This document shows positions 6,685-15,359 of a stretch of 60,042 nucleotides of DNA, in pieces (position 1 is the first letter of the stretch; each line of letters opens with the position of its first letter). Position numbers and translations under genes: made by a program. The DNA is from an uncultured Bacillota bacterium. Lineage in GTDB: Bacteria > Bacillota_I > Bacilli_A > RF39 > UBA660. The DNA is taken from contig CAMOYT010000004.1 in NCBI GenBank assembly GCA_946630315.1, positions 1 to 60,042 of the forward strand. The letters run 5' to 3'. The notes under the pieces were generated by a model. The model worked only from the letters and a program-made list of their open reading frames with translations. It was not told the DNA's origin and searched no databases.

Positions 6685-9258
6685 ATGACAAACTGGGAAG
6701 TTAAATACAACATATTAAAAGATATATATCTAAATCAAGGTTCAATTAATAATATTCATCAAGGTGATGTTGTTACTATAGATGGAGTAGAACATAAGAT
6801 TGGATCTTTTTTAAGTGATCAAAGAAAACTTTATAATAAATATTTGAAACTTAGTGATGATAAAAAAGATAAAAAAGTATTAGAACATATTAGATTATTA
6901 GAAGAGTTAGGAATAGATTGGAATCCTAAAGAAAGCGATTGGCTTAGTAAGTATAAATTATTAGTTGATTATAAAAATACTTATGGTAATTTAAATGTTC
7001 CTTATAATTATGTGATTAATGGTGTAGCACTTGGTATTTTTGTTGCGAATCAAAGAAGTATTTATCGAAAAAATATTAATAAGGATAAAGTAGATTCTAA
7101 GCTATTAGAACATTTTAAATTATTAGAAGAGTTAGGTATTATTTGGGATATTCAAGAAGTAGAGTGGAATATTAAATATAATGCTTTAAAAGATTATTAT
7201 TTAGAACATGGTAATATTAATTTAGTAGATGATTTATTAATAGATTGTAATGGAAAAGACTCTTCTTTAAAGGCTTTTATACAGAGTCAAAGGTTTTTAT
7301 ATAGAAAATATATAAATGGTGAAATTGAAAGAGATGAAGATAGTCGATTAGTTAAGCATTTTGAATTATTAAATAGTATTGGTATGGATTGGAATCCTAC
7401 TATTAATGATTGGAATAGAAAATATAATTTATTAGTTAATTATAAAAATGAATTTGGTAATATTAATATTCCTTTTAGTTATAGTGTTATTGTAGATGGA
7501 GAAGTAATTAATCTCGGGAGTTTTTTAATAGATCAAAGAGAAATATATAGAAAAAATAAAAATACTAGTGATAGTTTATTACTTGAGAGATTTAGATTAT
7601 TAGAAGATTTAGGTATTGTATGGGAACCACTTGATGAGTATTGGAATACTAGATTTGAATTAATTAAAAAATATAAAGATGAATATGGTGATTGCAATAT
7701 CGGTACTAATTATGTTTGCTATTTGGATGGAGAAGAAATACAATTAGGTAAGTTTTTAAGTAAACAAAGAGAGCTTTATAAGAAACATAAGAAGAATAGT
7801 TTTAATAATACTGATTCTAAAGTAATGGAACATTTTAAATTATTAGAAGATATTGGAGTAAGTTTTGATCCTAGTCGTGATGAATGGTTAAGACAATATA
7901 ATTATTTTCTTTCTTATTACAATGAATTTGGTAATTTAAATATTCCTATTAGTTATAAAAAAGAAATAGATGGAAAAATTATAAATATTGGTCAAATGTT
8001 TAGAAATCAAAAAGAGGCTTTAAGTAAGAAAAAAGAAGAAATACTTGCTGGTACTGCTTCACTTGAAATTATGAATAGATATTATTTAATGAAAGATATT
8101 GGTTTTAGTTTTTCTAATAGTCTTGATTATATTTATTATGATTGTGGAGATGGAGAGAAGAAATATACTAAGAAGAGTTTAAGTAAGAAATTAGGAATTA
8201 ATACTCGACTTTTTAGTAAGTATTTAGCTAGATTTAATGGTAATGTATTAAAGACTGTTAAAGTATGTCAGATGATTAAGAAATTAAAGAAAAAAGATAA
8301 TACTACTTTAAATGATTTTTTATTAGAATTTGAGATAAATGAAGATACTTTAAAGAGTTATTTGGATAAGAGTGGAGCAAAGAAGAGTAATAGAAGTAGT
8401 GAAGTAGTTATGTATAAAGACGGTGTTTCTTTAAGAAAGTTTTGTATTGATAATGGATATAACTATGGAGTTGTCTTAAGAGCTCTTAGATTAAAGCAAA
8501 ATGATTTAGTTAATGAGGACTTAGAAAGTTTAATAAATAGAGTAATTAGTGATTATAGATTTAATGGACAAAATAAACCTAGTACTTGGATTTATAGTAA
8601 GTATGGTAATCAATTATTACTTAAACATTTTTTAACTTCATTAGAATTAGATAGTGATAGTGTACTAAGAGATATGACTCATAATTCTATTAGTTTAGAA
8701 GAGGCTATTAGGAATAATTGTTTTAAACGAGTAAATAACAGAAAATATGATTATTTAGAAGAATTATATTATTTAGTTTGTGAGAAATTTGATAAATTAA
8801 ATCATGATCCTAATATTAATTCTGAGATAGCAATAGCATCAATATCTGAGTATATTGAAAGTAAAATTAAAGAATATGGGCTTACTTTTTATGAGTATGA
8901 AGTTATTATTAAGTCTTTATTTAAATATGTTGAGACAATTAATAAATATCATATATTTGATGTTGGATTTGAAAAAGATGAGGATAAGAAACAAGAAAAG
9001 ATTAGAAAATATGTATTAGATGATGAGGAGATAGAAGAGAGCTTTTATATACCTTTAGAATTTTCTGATAAAGTATTAATTGGAAGAGATAGTGAGTTAT
9101 ATAAACGTAGAATGGTTTTAAAAGACTTAGTCCATATTTGGGATAATTTATTGGAAGATGAGAAGATGAATTATATTATGAAGTATAATATTACTGATGA
9201 AGAAGTTAGATTTATTACAAATACTCGTGAAAGTATTAATACTTATACAAAAAAATAA
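6685..9258 (+). CDS. Protein with six tandem helicase-associated (HA)-type repeats, no helicase
   Basis: An 857-residue soluble protein of unknown function. Residues 1-477 are six repeats of about 75-85 residues (approximate starts 3, 89, 161, 243, 321, 401). Each follows the plan W-x3-(Y/F)-x2-(L/Y)-x2-Y-x4-G-(N/D)-x-N, then an optional acidic loop, (L/I)G-x-F/M-x3-QR-x2-(Y/L), then LLE-x-(L/I)G-(I/V/M)-W. This matches the Helicase Associated (HA) domain found C-terminal to some bacterial helicases, but no Walker motifs or other helicase parts are present. Residues 480-857 contain helix-turn-helix-like stretches (KKSLSKKLGINTRLFSKYL; VSLRKFCIDNGYNYGVVLRALR) and an acidic C-terminal part. It stands alone between two terminators with its own promoter. 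DNA or RNA binding is my inference. Confidence 0.8.
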   Translation: MTNWEVKYNILKDIYLNQGSINNIHQGDVVTIDGVEHKIGSFLSDQRKLYNKYLKLSDDKKDKKVLEHIRLLEELGIDWNPKESDWLSKYKLLVDYKNTYGNLNVPYNYVINGVALGIFVANQRSIYRKNINKDKVDSKLLEHFKLLEELGIIWDIQEVEWNIKYNALKDYYLEHGNINLVDDLLIDCNGKDSSLKAFIQSQRFLYRKYINGEIERDEDSRLVKHFELLNSIGMDWNPTINDWNRKYNLLVNYKNEFGNINIPFSYSVIVDGEVINLGSFLIDQREIYRKNKNTSDSLLLERFRLLEDLGIVWEPLDEYWNTRFELIKKYKDEYGDCNIGTNYVCYLDGEEIQLGKFLSKQRELYKKHKKNSFNNTDSKVMEHFKLLEDIGVSFDPSRDEWLRQYNYFLSYYNEFGNLNIPISYKKEIDGKIINIGQMFRNQKEALSKKKEEILAGTASLEIMNRYYLMKDIGFSFSNSLDYIYYDCGDGEKKYTKKSLSKKLGINTRLFSKYLARFNGNVLKTVKVCQMIKKLKKKDNTTLNDFLLEFEINEDTLKSYLDKSGAKKSNRSSEVVMYKDGVSLRKFCIDNGYNYGVVLRALRLKQNDLVNEDLESLINRVISDYRFNGQNKPSTWIYSKYGNQLLLKHFLTSLELDSDSVLRDMTHNSISLEEAIRNNCFKRVNNRKYDYLEELYYLVCEKFDKLNHDPNINSEIAIASISEYIESKIKEYGLTFYEYEVIIKSLFKYVETINKYHIFDVGFEKDEDKKQEKIRKYVLDDEEIEESFYIPLEFSDKVLIGRDSELYKRRMVLKDLVHIWDNLLEDEKMNYIMKYNITDEEVRFITNTRESINTYTKK

Positions 9259-9279
9259 GAGACTTAGTCTCTTTTTTTT
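9257..9279. terminator. Bidirectional terminator
   Basis: AAGAGAC (9257-9263), loop TTA and GTCTCTT (9267-9273), with A's before and T's after. It can end both the repeat-protein gene (+) and yigZ (-). Confidence 0.85.
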
Positions 9280-9841
9280 AGTAGTATTCTTCTGATATTA
9301 TTTTGTAATTATAATTATTAAGAATGTTTAGATCTTCTTTTTTTAGATAGAAGAGATATTTTACTGATAAGTCATATTCTTTATTAATTATTACTTGATC
9401 TTTTAATAAATAATCTAATTCTTTTTGTTTTTCATATTCTGTTTCTAATTCTATTTTGTAACCTTTTTCTACTTCTTTTAACTCGGCATTATTAATAGCT
9501 TCTTTTACTGATTTTGAATATGCTCTTACAAGTCCTCCGGCACCTAATTTTATACCGCCAAAGTATCTTATAGTAACAGCTAAAACATTTATTAATTCTT
9601 CTTTTTCTAATACATTTAACATTGGCATTCCAGCAGTACCACCTGGTTCTTTATCATCACTTGATTTTTGATAGTTATCTAGTCTTAATGCATAAGTATA
9701 GTGCGTTGCTTTTGGATATTTTATTTTTAACTCTTCTATTATGTCTTTTATATCTGGATTATCTATTTTTATTAATTCTGTAATGAACTTAGAATTTTTA
9801 ATTTCTATTTGATTTGATGAGTTTTTTGTAATAGTTTTCAT
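9278..9841 (-). CDS. yigZ: YigZ/IMPACT family protein (UPF0029)
   Basis: A member of the IMPACT/YigZ family. Its eukaryotic relatives affect translation control, while the role in bacteria is unclear. The 187-residue product shows the N-terminal signature (KNSKFITELIKI; then ATHYTYALRLDN), the strongly conserved SDDKEPGGTAGMPML (usually SDDGEPSGTAG) and VTIRYFGGIKLGAGGLVRAY. The C-terminal half is a small ferredoxin-like domain. GGTGAT lies 3 nt before the ATG at 9841. The gene is monocistronic and convergent with the HA-repeat gene. Confidence 0.93.
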   Translation of the reverse strand: MKTITKNSSNQIEIKNSKFITELIKIDNPDIKDIIEELKIKYPKATHYTYALRLDNYQKSSDDKEPGGTAGMPMLNVLEKEELINVLAVTIRYFGGIKLGAGGLVRAYSKSVKEAINNAELKEVEKGYKIELETEYEKQKELDYLLKDQVIINKEYDLSVKYLFYLKKEDLNILNNYNYKIISEEYY

Positions 9842-9844
9842 AAT

Positions 9845-9862
9845 ATCACCAAGTTTATTATA
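9845..9862 (-). promoter_or_regulatory. Compact promoter and SD for yigZ
   Basis: On the minus strand TATAAT (9862-9857), 6 nt, GGTGAT (9850-9845), then ATT and ATG. The element is preceded by TG-T, giving an extended -10. Confidence 0.65.
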
Positions 9863-9902
9863 ACATATTAAATTATTTATGGAATTTCTTTATAAATTAT
9901 AT

Positions 9903-9924
9903 TATAATGTTATTGTCGAGGTGG
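9903..9924 (+). promoter_or_regulatory. Compact promoter and SD for the AI-2E permease
   Basis: TATAAT (9903-9908), 9 nt, SD GAGGTGG (9918-9924), ATG at 9929. Confidence 0.6.
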
Positions 9925-9928
9925 TTAG

Positions 9929-11182
9929 ATGATATTTAAGAAAAAAGATAATGATAAGGTCGATGTAGAAAGTTTAAATAATATACTTTTTACAGGCAAG
10001 AAAATAATGAAAATTGGTTATTTCATGGCTGTTGTATGTTTGGTTTTACTTGCGACTTATTTAATTAAAGAATGGAAGATTCTTAATTTTATTGGAACTT
10101 TCTTAGTAGTTATTTCTCCAATATTTATAGGTTTAATAATTGCTTGGTTATTTGATCCGTTAGTTGATTGGTTTGAGAAAAGAGTTCCTAGAGTAGTTGG
10201 TTGTATAATTGTATATTTGATTATACTTGGTGGTATATTCTTATTTTTCTATTTATTAGCACCTAACTTTGTTGGACAAGTAAAAGATTTTGCTTCTACT
10301 GTTCCTGATATATTAAAAGAGATTGTTAAATTTAGTAATGGATTTATAGATGGTTTAGAGAAAACATTTAATTATGATTTGAGTGATGTTAAGAAACAAA
10401 TATTTGCTTCTCTTACTGATTTTGGAATTTCATTTACTACTAATTTGCCAACTCATATTATGAATATTGGTAAAGCTTTAGTAAGTGGTATTATTAATTT
10501 TGGACTTGGTTTAATGATTGGTTTTTATATGTTATATGATTATGATAGGTTTAATAAATCTATTCATAAGTTATTACCAAAGTCTTGGAAGAAGAATTTT
10601 AATGAATTAACTTATAGATTAAATTCCAGTTTAAGAAATTATGTATCAGGTGTATTCTTAGTAATGTTACTTGTATTCTTAACTCAAAGTATTGGTCTTA
10701 CTTTAGCTGGTATGGAAGCTCCATTGTTGTTTGCTATGTTTTGTGCAGTGACTGATATTATTCCTTATTTTGGACCATATATTGGTGCAATTCCGGCAAT
10801 AATTGTTGGATTTACTATTAGTCCTATTACTGGAGTATGCTGTATTATTTCAATTATTATAGTTCAATTACTTGAGAATAATTTCTATCAACCACTTATT
10901 ATGGGACATACTATGAAATTACATCCAGTTACTATTATGTTGGGATTATTAGTATTTGAACATTTCTTTGGAATACTTGGTATGATTATTGCAACTCCTG
11001 TTATTGCTTGTATTAAAGTTATTCTTACATTTATTGATGAAAAATTAGATATAACTGGTATGGTATCTGGTGAAGATAAAGATGAAAAAGATAAGGATAA
11101 AAAGAATGACAAGAAAGACGAAGATAATGAATTTACTTTAATTGACGATGAAACGGGAATTATGGAGAAGATTAATGATTAA
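9929..11182 (+). CDS. AI-2E family transporter (PerM/YdiK-like)
   Basis: A 417-residue polytopic membrane protein of the AI-2 exporter/PerM superfamily. Members export small molecules or act in Na+/H+ exchange; the substrate here cannot be told. It has about eight hydrophobic helices. The first is near residues 30-50, followed by ISPIFIGLIIAWLFDPLVDWF, the family N-terminal motif. The late block DIIPYFGPYIGAIPAIIVG and the closing VTIMLGLLVFEHFFGILGMI are diagnostic. The C-terminus (about residues 375-417) is a highly charged Asp/Lys tail (many EDKDEKDKDKK-like steps) facing the cytoplasm. It is transcribed alone, with a compact promoter and a strong terminator. Confidence 0.92.
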   Translation: MIFKKKDNDKVDVESLNNILFTGKKIMKIGYFMAVVCLVLLATYLIKEWKILNFIGTFLVVISPIFIGLIIAWLFDPLVDWFEKRVPRVVGCIIVYLIILGGIFLFFYLLAPNFVGQVKDFASTVPDILKEIVKFSNGFIDGLEKTFNYDLSDVKKQIFASLTDFGISFTTNLPTHIMNIGKALVSGIINFGLGLMIGFYMLYDYDRFNKSIHKLLPKSWKKNFNELTYRLNSSLRNYVSGVFLVMLLVFLTQSIGLTLAGMEAPLLFAMFCAVTDIIPYFGPYIGAIPAIIVGFTISPITGVCCIISIIIVQLLENNFYQPLIMGHTMKLHPVTIMLGLLVFEHFFGILGMIIATPVIACIKVILTFIDEKLDITGMVSGEDKDEKDKDKKNDKKDEDNEFTLIDDETGIMEKIND

Positions 11183-11200
11183 ATTAATCTTCTTTTATTT
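11167..11200 (+). terminator. Terminator of the AI-2E permease gene
   Basis: A perfect 10-bp stem GAAGATTAAT (11167-11176) / ATTAATCTTC (11183-11192), loop GATTAA, then TTTTATTT. It contains the stop codon. Confidence 0.88.
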
Positions 11201-11216
11201 ACTTTTATTAGTAAAA

Positions 11217-11415
11217 TTGATAAAATAGTTATATATTAATGGACTGTGATTGAAGACTAGTACTATGATGATATTATTAAGAGAGTTCTTGGTTGGTGAA
11301 AAAGAATTAATTAGTTATAGGAAGCTACTTTAAGAGTCTATCGGGAGACCGTTATCTATAATTAAGACCAATGTAGGATGGTACCGGATTTATTTCCTCC
11401 TATAGTGGTCTTTTA
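11217..11415 (+). promoter_or_regulatory. Alanine T-box leader with its promoter
   Basis: The promoter -10 is TGaTAAAAT (11218-11226). The leader then shows T-box parts in order. Stem I base is AGACT (11254-11258) with AGTCT (11335-11339). The S-turn AGTA (11259-11262) faces GAA plus the specifier GCT (11324-11326, Ala). Next come the distal GAGAG...GGTTGGTG (11281-11298) and a small stem III CGG-GAGA-CCG (11342-11351). The T-box core is AGGATGGTACCG (11375-11386); its TGGT can pair with ACCA of a tRNA with A73, as in tRNA-Ala. The terminator is AAGACCA (11364-11370) / TGGTCTT (11406-11412) plus T's. Stem II seems absent. Uncharged tRNA-Ala should favour read-through into the alaS-containing operon. 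Confidence 0.9.
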
Positions 11416-11439
11416 TTTGGAGAAAAAGGAGTAAAAATT

Positions 11440-12003
11440 ATGAAAATATTTGTTATTGGTGGTAAAGCAAAGTGTGGTAAAAATACGTTTGGAGAATTCT
11501 TAAGAGAGGAATTAAAAGATTATGGTTATAAGCCTTGTGTTATGCATATAACTGGTCCTTTATATGAGTATGCTCGTAATTATTTTGATTGGAATGGTAA
11601 TTATGATGAAAAACCTCGTGAATTTTTACAAAAAATGGGTTTTGAAATTATTAGGAATAAGCTTGGTAAAAAACACTTCTTATTAGATAGATTATATGAG
11701 GATATTAATATTCTAAGTAATTTCTTTGATACTTTTATTATTACTGATGCTAGGTTGATTGAAGAGTTTGAAGATATTAAGAAAAATTATGGTGATGTAG
11801 TAAATATTAAGTTAGAAAGAGATAATTATGATCCAGAGCTTACTGATGAGGAAGCTAAACATATTACTGAGCATGAGATTGATACTTATGAAGGATTCGA
11901 TTATATAATTAAGAATCGTAGTTTAAAAGATTTAAAACGTAGTGCATTAGAAGTTGTTAGAGATGAAGAGAATTATGAGGGATCAGCTGTAACAATATCA
12001 TAG
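11440..12003 (+). CDS. P-loop kinase of the deoxynucleotide monophosphate kinase type
   Basis: A 187-residue soluble P-loop protein. The Walker A GGKAKCGKNTFGEFL is at residues 7-21, and FIITDARLIEEFEDIKK (about residues 105-121) matches the TDxR-hydrophobic-x-E motif of phage-type dNMP kinases and related nucleoside kinases. IKLERDNYDP follows as a lid-like arginine segment. I infer nucleotide or nucleoside phosphorylation, but the substrate is unknown. It is the first gene behind the alanine T-box, has a strong SD (AAAAAGGAG), and cmk follows 9 nt later, which supports a role in nucleotide supply. Confidence 0.7.
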   Translation: MKIFVIGGKAKCGKNTFGEFLREELKDYGYKPCVMHITGPLYEYARNYFDWNGNYDEKPREFLQKMGFEIIRNKLGKKHFLLDRLYEDINILSNFFDTFIITDARLIEEFEDIKKNYGDVVNIKLERDNYDPELTDEEAKHITEHEIDTYEGFDYIIKNRSLKDLKRSALEVVRDEENYEGSAVTIS

Positions 12004-12012
12004 GAGGGTTTT

Positions 12013-12666
12013 ATGAGTTTAGTTATTGGAATAGATGGACCTGCTGGAAGTGGAAAAGGTACTATTACTAAGATAATTGCTGATAAGTTAGGTTTGGTAA
12101 ATATTGATACAGGTGCAATGTATAGATGTGTTGCACTTGCTTCTATTAGAAATAATTTAAAAGTAGATGATGCGGAAGAAATTATTAAATTAGCTAAGAA
12201 TATTAAAATTAGTTTTGATAAAGAAGGACATGTATTCTTAGATGGTGAAGATGTTTCTACATTAATTCGTGAAAAAGATGTATCTAGTATAGTTAGTCCT
12301 ATTTCTTCTATAGTTGAAGTTAGAGAAGAGATGGTAAATCAACAAAGAAAGTTAGCTGAAGGTTTAGATGTAATTATGGAAGGTAGAGATATAACTACTG
12401 TTGTATTTCCTAATGCCGATTACAAGTTTTACTTAGATGCAAGTGTTGAAGAACGAGCGATGAGAAGGTTTAAGCAAAACCAAGAAGCAGGAATAGATAT
12501 GAGTTATGATGAAATCTTAGATAATATTAAGAAGAGAGATTATAACGATATGCATAAAGAAGTTGGTTCTTTAATGAGAACTGATGATCAAATATATATA
12601 GATTCGACACATTTAAGTATCGAAGAAGTTGCAGATGAAATATTAAAACATATTAAGGAGAGATAA
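12013..12666 (+). CDS. cmk: Cytidylate kinase
   Basis: Phosphorylates CMP and dCMP with ATP. The 217-residue product has the P-loop GPAGSGKGTITK (residues 8-19), the NMP-binding NIDTGAMYRCVAL, the characteristic GRDITTVVFPNADYKFYLDAS and the lid IKKRDYND. SD AGGAGGG precedes ATG 12013. It lies 9 nt after the dNMP-kinase-like gene and 2 nt before alaS, so it is part of the T-box operon. Neither kinase has an obvious link to alanine, so co-regulation with alaS is notable. Confidence 0.96.
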   Translation: MSLVIGIDGPAGSGKGTITKIIADKLGLVNIDTGAMYRCVALASIRNNLKVDDAEEIIKLAKNIKISFDKEGHVFLDGEDVSTLIREKDVSSIVSPISSIVEVREEMVNQQRKLAEGLDVIMEGRDITTVVFPNADYKFYLDASVEERAMRRFKQNQEAGIDMSYDEILDNIKKRDYNDMHKEVGSLMRTDDQIYIDSTHLSIEEVADEILKHIKER

Positions 12667-12668
12667 TT

Positions 12669-15359
12669 ATGAAATATATGAGTCATGATGACATTAGAAA
12701 TACATGGTTTAAGTACTTTACAGAACATGGCCATAAAATTTATGAAAGTGCACCTTTAGTACCTATTAATGATGATAGCTTACTATGGATTAATGCTGGT
12801 GTTACTCCATTAAAAAAATACTTTGATGGATCTGAGACACCTGATTCTAGAAGAATAGTTAATATTCAAAAATGTATTCGTACAAATGATATTGAAAATG
12901 TAGGTATTACTAAAAGACATCAAACTTTCTTTGAAATGATGGGTAACTTTTCTGTAGGAGATTATTTTAAGAATGAAGCTATTGAATTTGCTTTTGATAT
13001 TCTTACTAATGAAGAGTATTTTGGTATAGATAAAGAGTTACTTTATGTTACTGTTTATACAGATGATGATGATGCTTTCAACAGATGGGTTGAAGTTGGT
13101 ATGATACCTAGTCATATTGTTAGATTAGAAGAAAATTTCTGGGAAATTGGAGAAGGACCTTGTGGACCTGATTCTGAAATTTTCTTTGATAGAGGAGAAA
13201 AATATGATCCTAATGGAGATGCTTTAGATAAATTTAAGGCAGATGAAGATCAAGAAAGATATGTCGAGATTTGGAATAATGTATTTAGTCAATTTAATAG
13301 TGAAGAAGGTAAGTCTAGAAAAGAATATAAGGAATTACCTCATAAGAATATAGATACAGGTGCTGGGTTAGAGAGATGGTGCTGTATATTCCAAGATGTT
13401 GATTCTAATTTTGAGACTGATTTATTCAAACCAATTATTAAACATATAGAAGAGTTAGTTGGTAGTGAATATGTTGGTCAAAAAGAATATAAAATTATTG
13501 CAGATCACATAAGAGCAATTACTTTTGCTTTAGCAGATGGTGCTTGTTTTGAGAATGTAGGACGTGGATATGTACTTAGAAGACTACTTCGTAGAAGTGT
13601 TAGATTTGGTAAGACTTTGGGTCTTGATAAACCTTTTATGTATAAAGTAGTTAGTGATGTTGTTGATGTTATGAAGGATGCTTATCCATACTTAGTTGAG
13701 AAAAGAGCAGAAGTTGAAGCTTTAGTACTTGATGAAGAAAAATTATTCTTAAAGACTTTGGAAGCTGGAGAAAAGAGATTAAAAGAATTAGTTGAACAAT
13801 CTCCTAATAATTATATTAGTGGAGAAGAAGCTTTTAAATTATATGATACTTATGGATTCCCATTTGAATTGACTGAAGAATATTTAGCTGATTTAGGATT
13901 TAAGGTTGACAGAGAAGAATTTAATAAGTATATGGAAGCTCAAAAAGAGTTAGCAAGAGCTAATATTAAGAATACTACTAAGATGGCTTCACAAAAACAA
14001 GTACTTATGGACTTTAAAGAAGAAAGTCAATTTGTATATGGTTTGTATAGAGTAAAGAGTGAAATTATTGGAATATTCTCTAAGGATGAAGAAGTAGATA
14101 TTATTGATCATGATACTTATATAGCAGCTAAGAGAACTTGTTTCTATGCTGAGTCTGGTGGACAAGTTAGCGATACTGGTATGATTATTGGTAAAAACTT
14201 TAAAGCTCGTGTTGTAGATGTGTTTAAGGGCCCTAATGGTCAACATATTCATAAAGTAAGACTACTTGATGGTGTTATTAGAAAAGGCGATGAGTGTGAA
14301 CTTATTATTGATAAAGATAGACGTAAGAGAATTGAATGTAATCACTCTAGTGTTCATATTCTTCAATATAGTTTGCAACAAGTTGTTTCTAATACTATTA
14401 AACAAGCTGGTAGTTATGTAGATGATGAAAAACTTAGATTTGATTTTACTTATTCTGGTAAAATGACAGATGAGAAGTTAATTGAAGTTGAGAATTTTAT
14501 GAATGATATGATTGGCGAAGAATTAATTGTATCTACTGAAGTATTACCAATTGATAAAGCTCGTGAAATGGGTGCTATGGCATTATTTAGCGAAAAGTAT
14601 GGTGACATGGTTCGTGTTGTTAAAATTGGTAAAAGTATAGAATTATGTGGTGGTACTCATGCTACTAATACTAAAGATATTGGAAGAGCTGCTATTACAT
14701 TATGTGAGTCTAAAGGAAGTAATGTATATAGAATAGAAGCTGTAACTGGTAGTAAAGTAGAAGATAGTTTATTACAAGCTGTTAAACCATATAATGATGA
14801 GATGATTAAACTTTTAATGAAAGCTCGTGAAATACTTGATGAAGCTCGTGAAGTTGGACTTGTTTTATCATTTGATGTAGATATTTCTAATGATAAACCT
14901 ACTAGTTATAAAGATATTGTTTATAATCGTAATGAACTTCAATATGTTCATCATGAAGTAAAAGAGTTAGAGAAAAAATACTTTAGTATGAGAGAAAAAC
15001 AAACTCTTGATAATTTAGATATTTATCGTGAGTCTTGTAAAGAATATGGTAATGTTATTGCATGTATTATGGAACTTAAAAATAAAGATATTAATCTACT
15101 AAAAAGTATTGCTGATAGTTTAGTTAATGAAATGGGTGAAGGATTAGTATTCTTTGCTAATGTTAAAGATGATAATTCAGTTAATTTTATTTGTCGTAGT
15201 ACATGTTTTGCTAATGCTGGTTTACTTGTTAAAGATGCTAGTGTTTCATCTGGAGGTAATGGAGGAGGAAGTCCTACATTTGCTCAAGGTGGAGGAAAGA
15301 ATACAGACTCTTTAGAAGCTATTTTTAAGCATATAGAGAAAGTTTTAACTAGTGAATAG
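12669..15359 (+). CDS. alaS: Alanine-tRNA ligase
   Basis: Charges tRNA-Ala. The 896-residue protein has the family order. The class II catalytic core carries FFEMMGNFSVGDYFK near residue 97 and GPCGPDSEIFFD near 161. The tRNA-recognition helices include GRGYVLRRLLRRSVRFGK. The editing domain has zinc-ligand motifs CNHSSVHILQ and ELCGGTH. A coiled linker follows, then the C-Ala domain ending in a Gly-rich GGNGGGSPTFAQGGGK. SD AAGGAGAG overlaps the cmk end. The upstream T-box with a GCU specifier explains its regulation. Confidence 0.97.
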   Translation: MKYMSHDDIRNTWFKYFTEHGHKIYESAPLVPINDDSLLWINAGVTPLKKYFDGSETPDSRRIVNIQKCIRTNDIENVGITKRHQTFFEMMGNFSVGDYFKNEAIEFAFDILTNEEYFGIDKELLYVTVYTDDDDAFNRWVEVGMIPSHIVRLEENFWEIGEGPCGPDSEIFFDRGEKYDPNGDALDKFKADEDQERYVEIWNNVFSQFNSEEGKSRKEYKELPHKNIDTGAGLERWCCIFQDVDSNFETDLFKPIIKHIEELVGSEYVGQKEYKIIADHIRAITFALADGACFENVGRGYVLRRLLRRSVRFGKTLGLDKPFMYKVVSDVVDVMKDAYPYLVEKRAEVEALVLDEEKLFLKTLEAGEKRLKELVEQSPNNYISGEEAFKLYDTYGFPFELTEEYLADLGFKVDREEFNKYMEAQKELARANIKNTTKMASQKQVLMDFKEESQFVYGLYRVKSEIIGIFSKDEEVDIIDHDTYIAAKRTCFYAESGGQVSDTGMIIGKNFKARVVDVFKGPNGQHIHKVRLLDGVIRKGDECELIIDKDRRKRIECNHSSVHILQYSLQQVVSNTIKQAGSYVDDEKLRFDFTYSGKMTDEKLIEVENFMNDMIGEELIVSTEVLPIDKAREMGAMALFSEKYGDMVRVVKIGKSIELCGGTHATNTKDIGRAAITLCESKGSNVYRIEAVTGSKVEDSLLQAVKPYNDEMIKLLMKAREILDEAREVGLVLSFDVDISNDKPTSYKDIVYNRNELQYVHHEVKELEKKYFSMREKQTLDNLDIYRESCKEYGNVIACIMELKNKDINLLKSIADSLVNEMGEGLVFFANVKDDNSVNFICRSTCFANAGLLVKDASVSSGGNGGGSPTFAQGGGKNTDSLEAIFKHIEKVLTSE

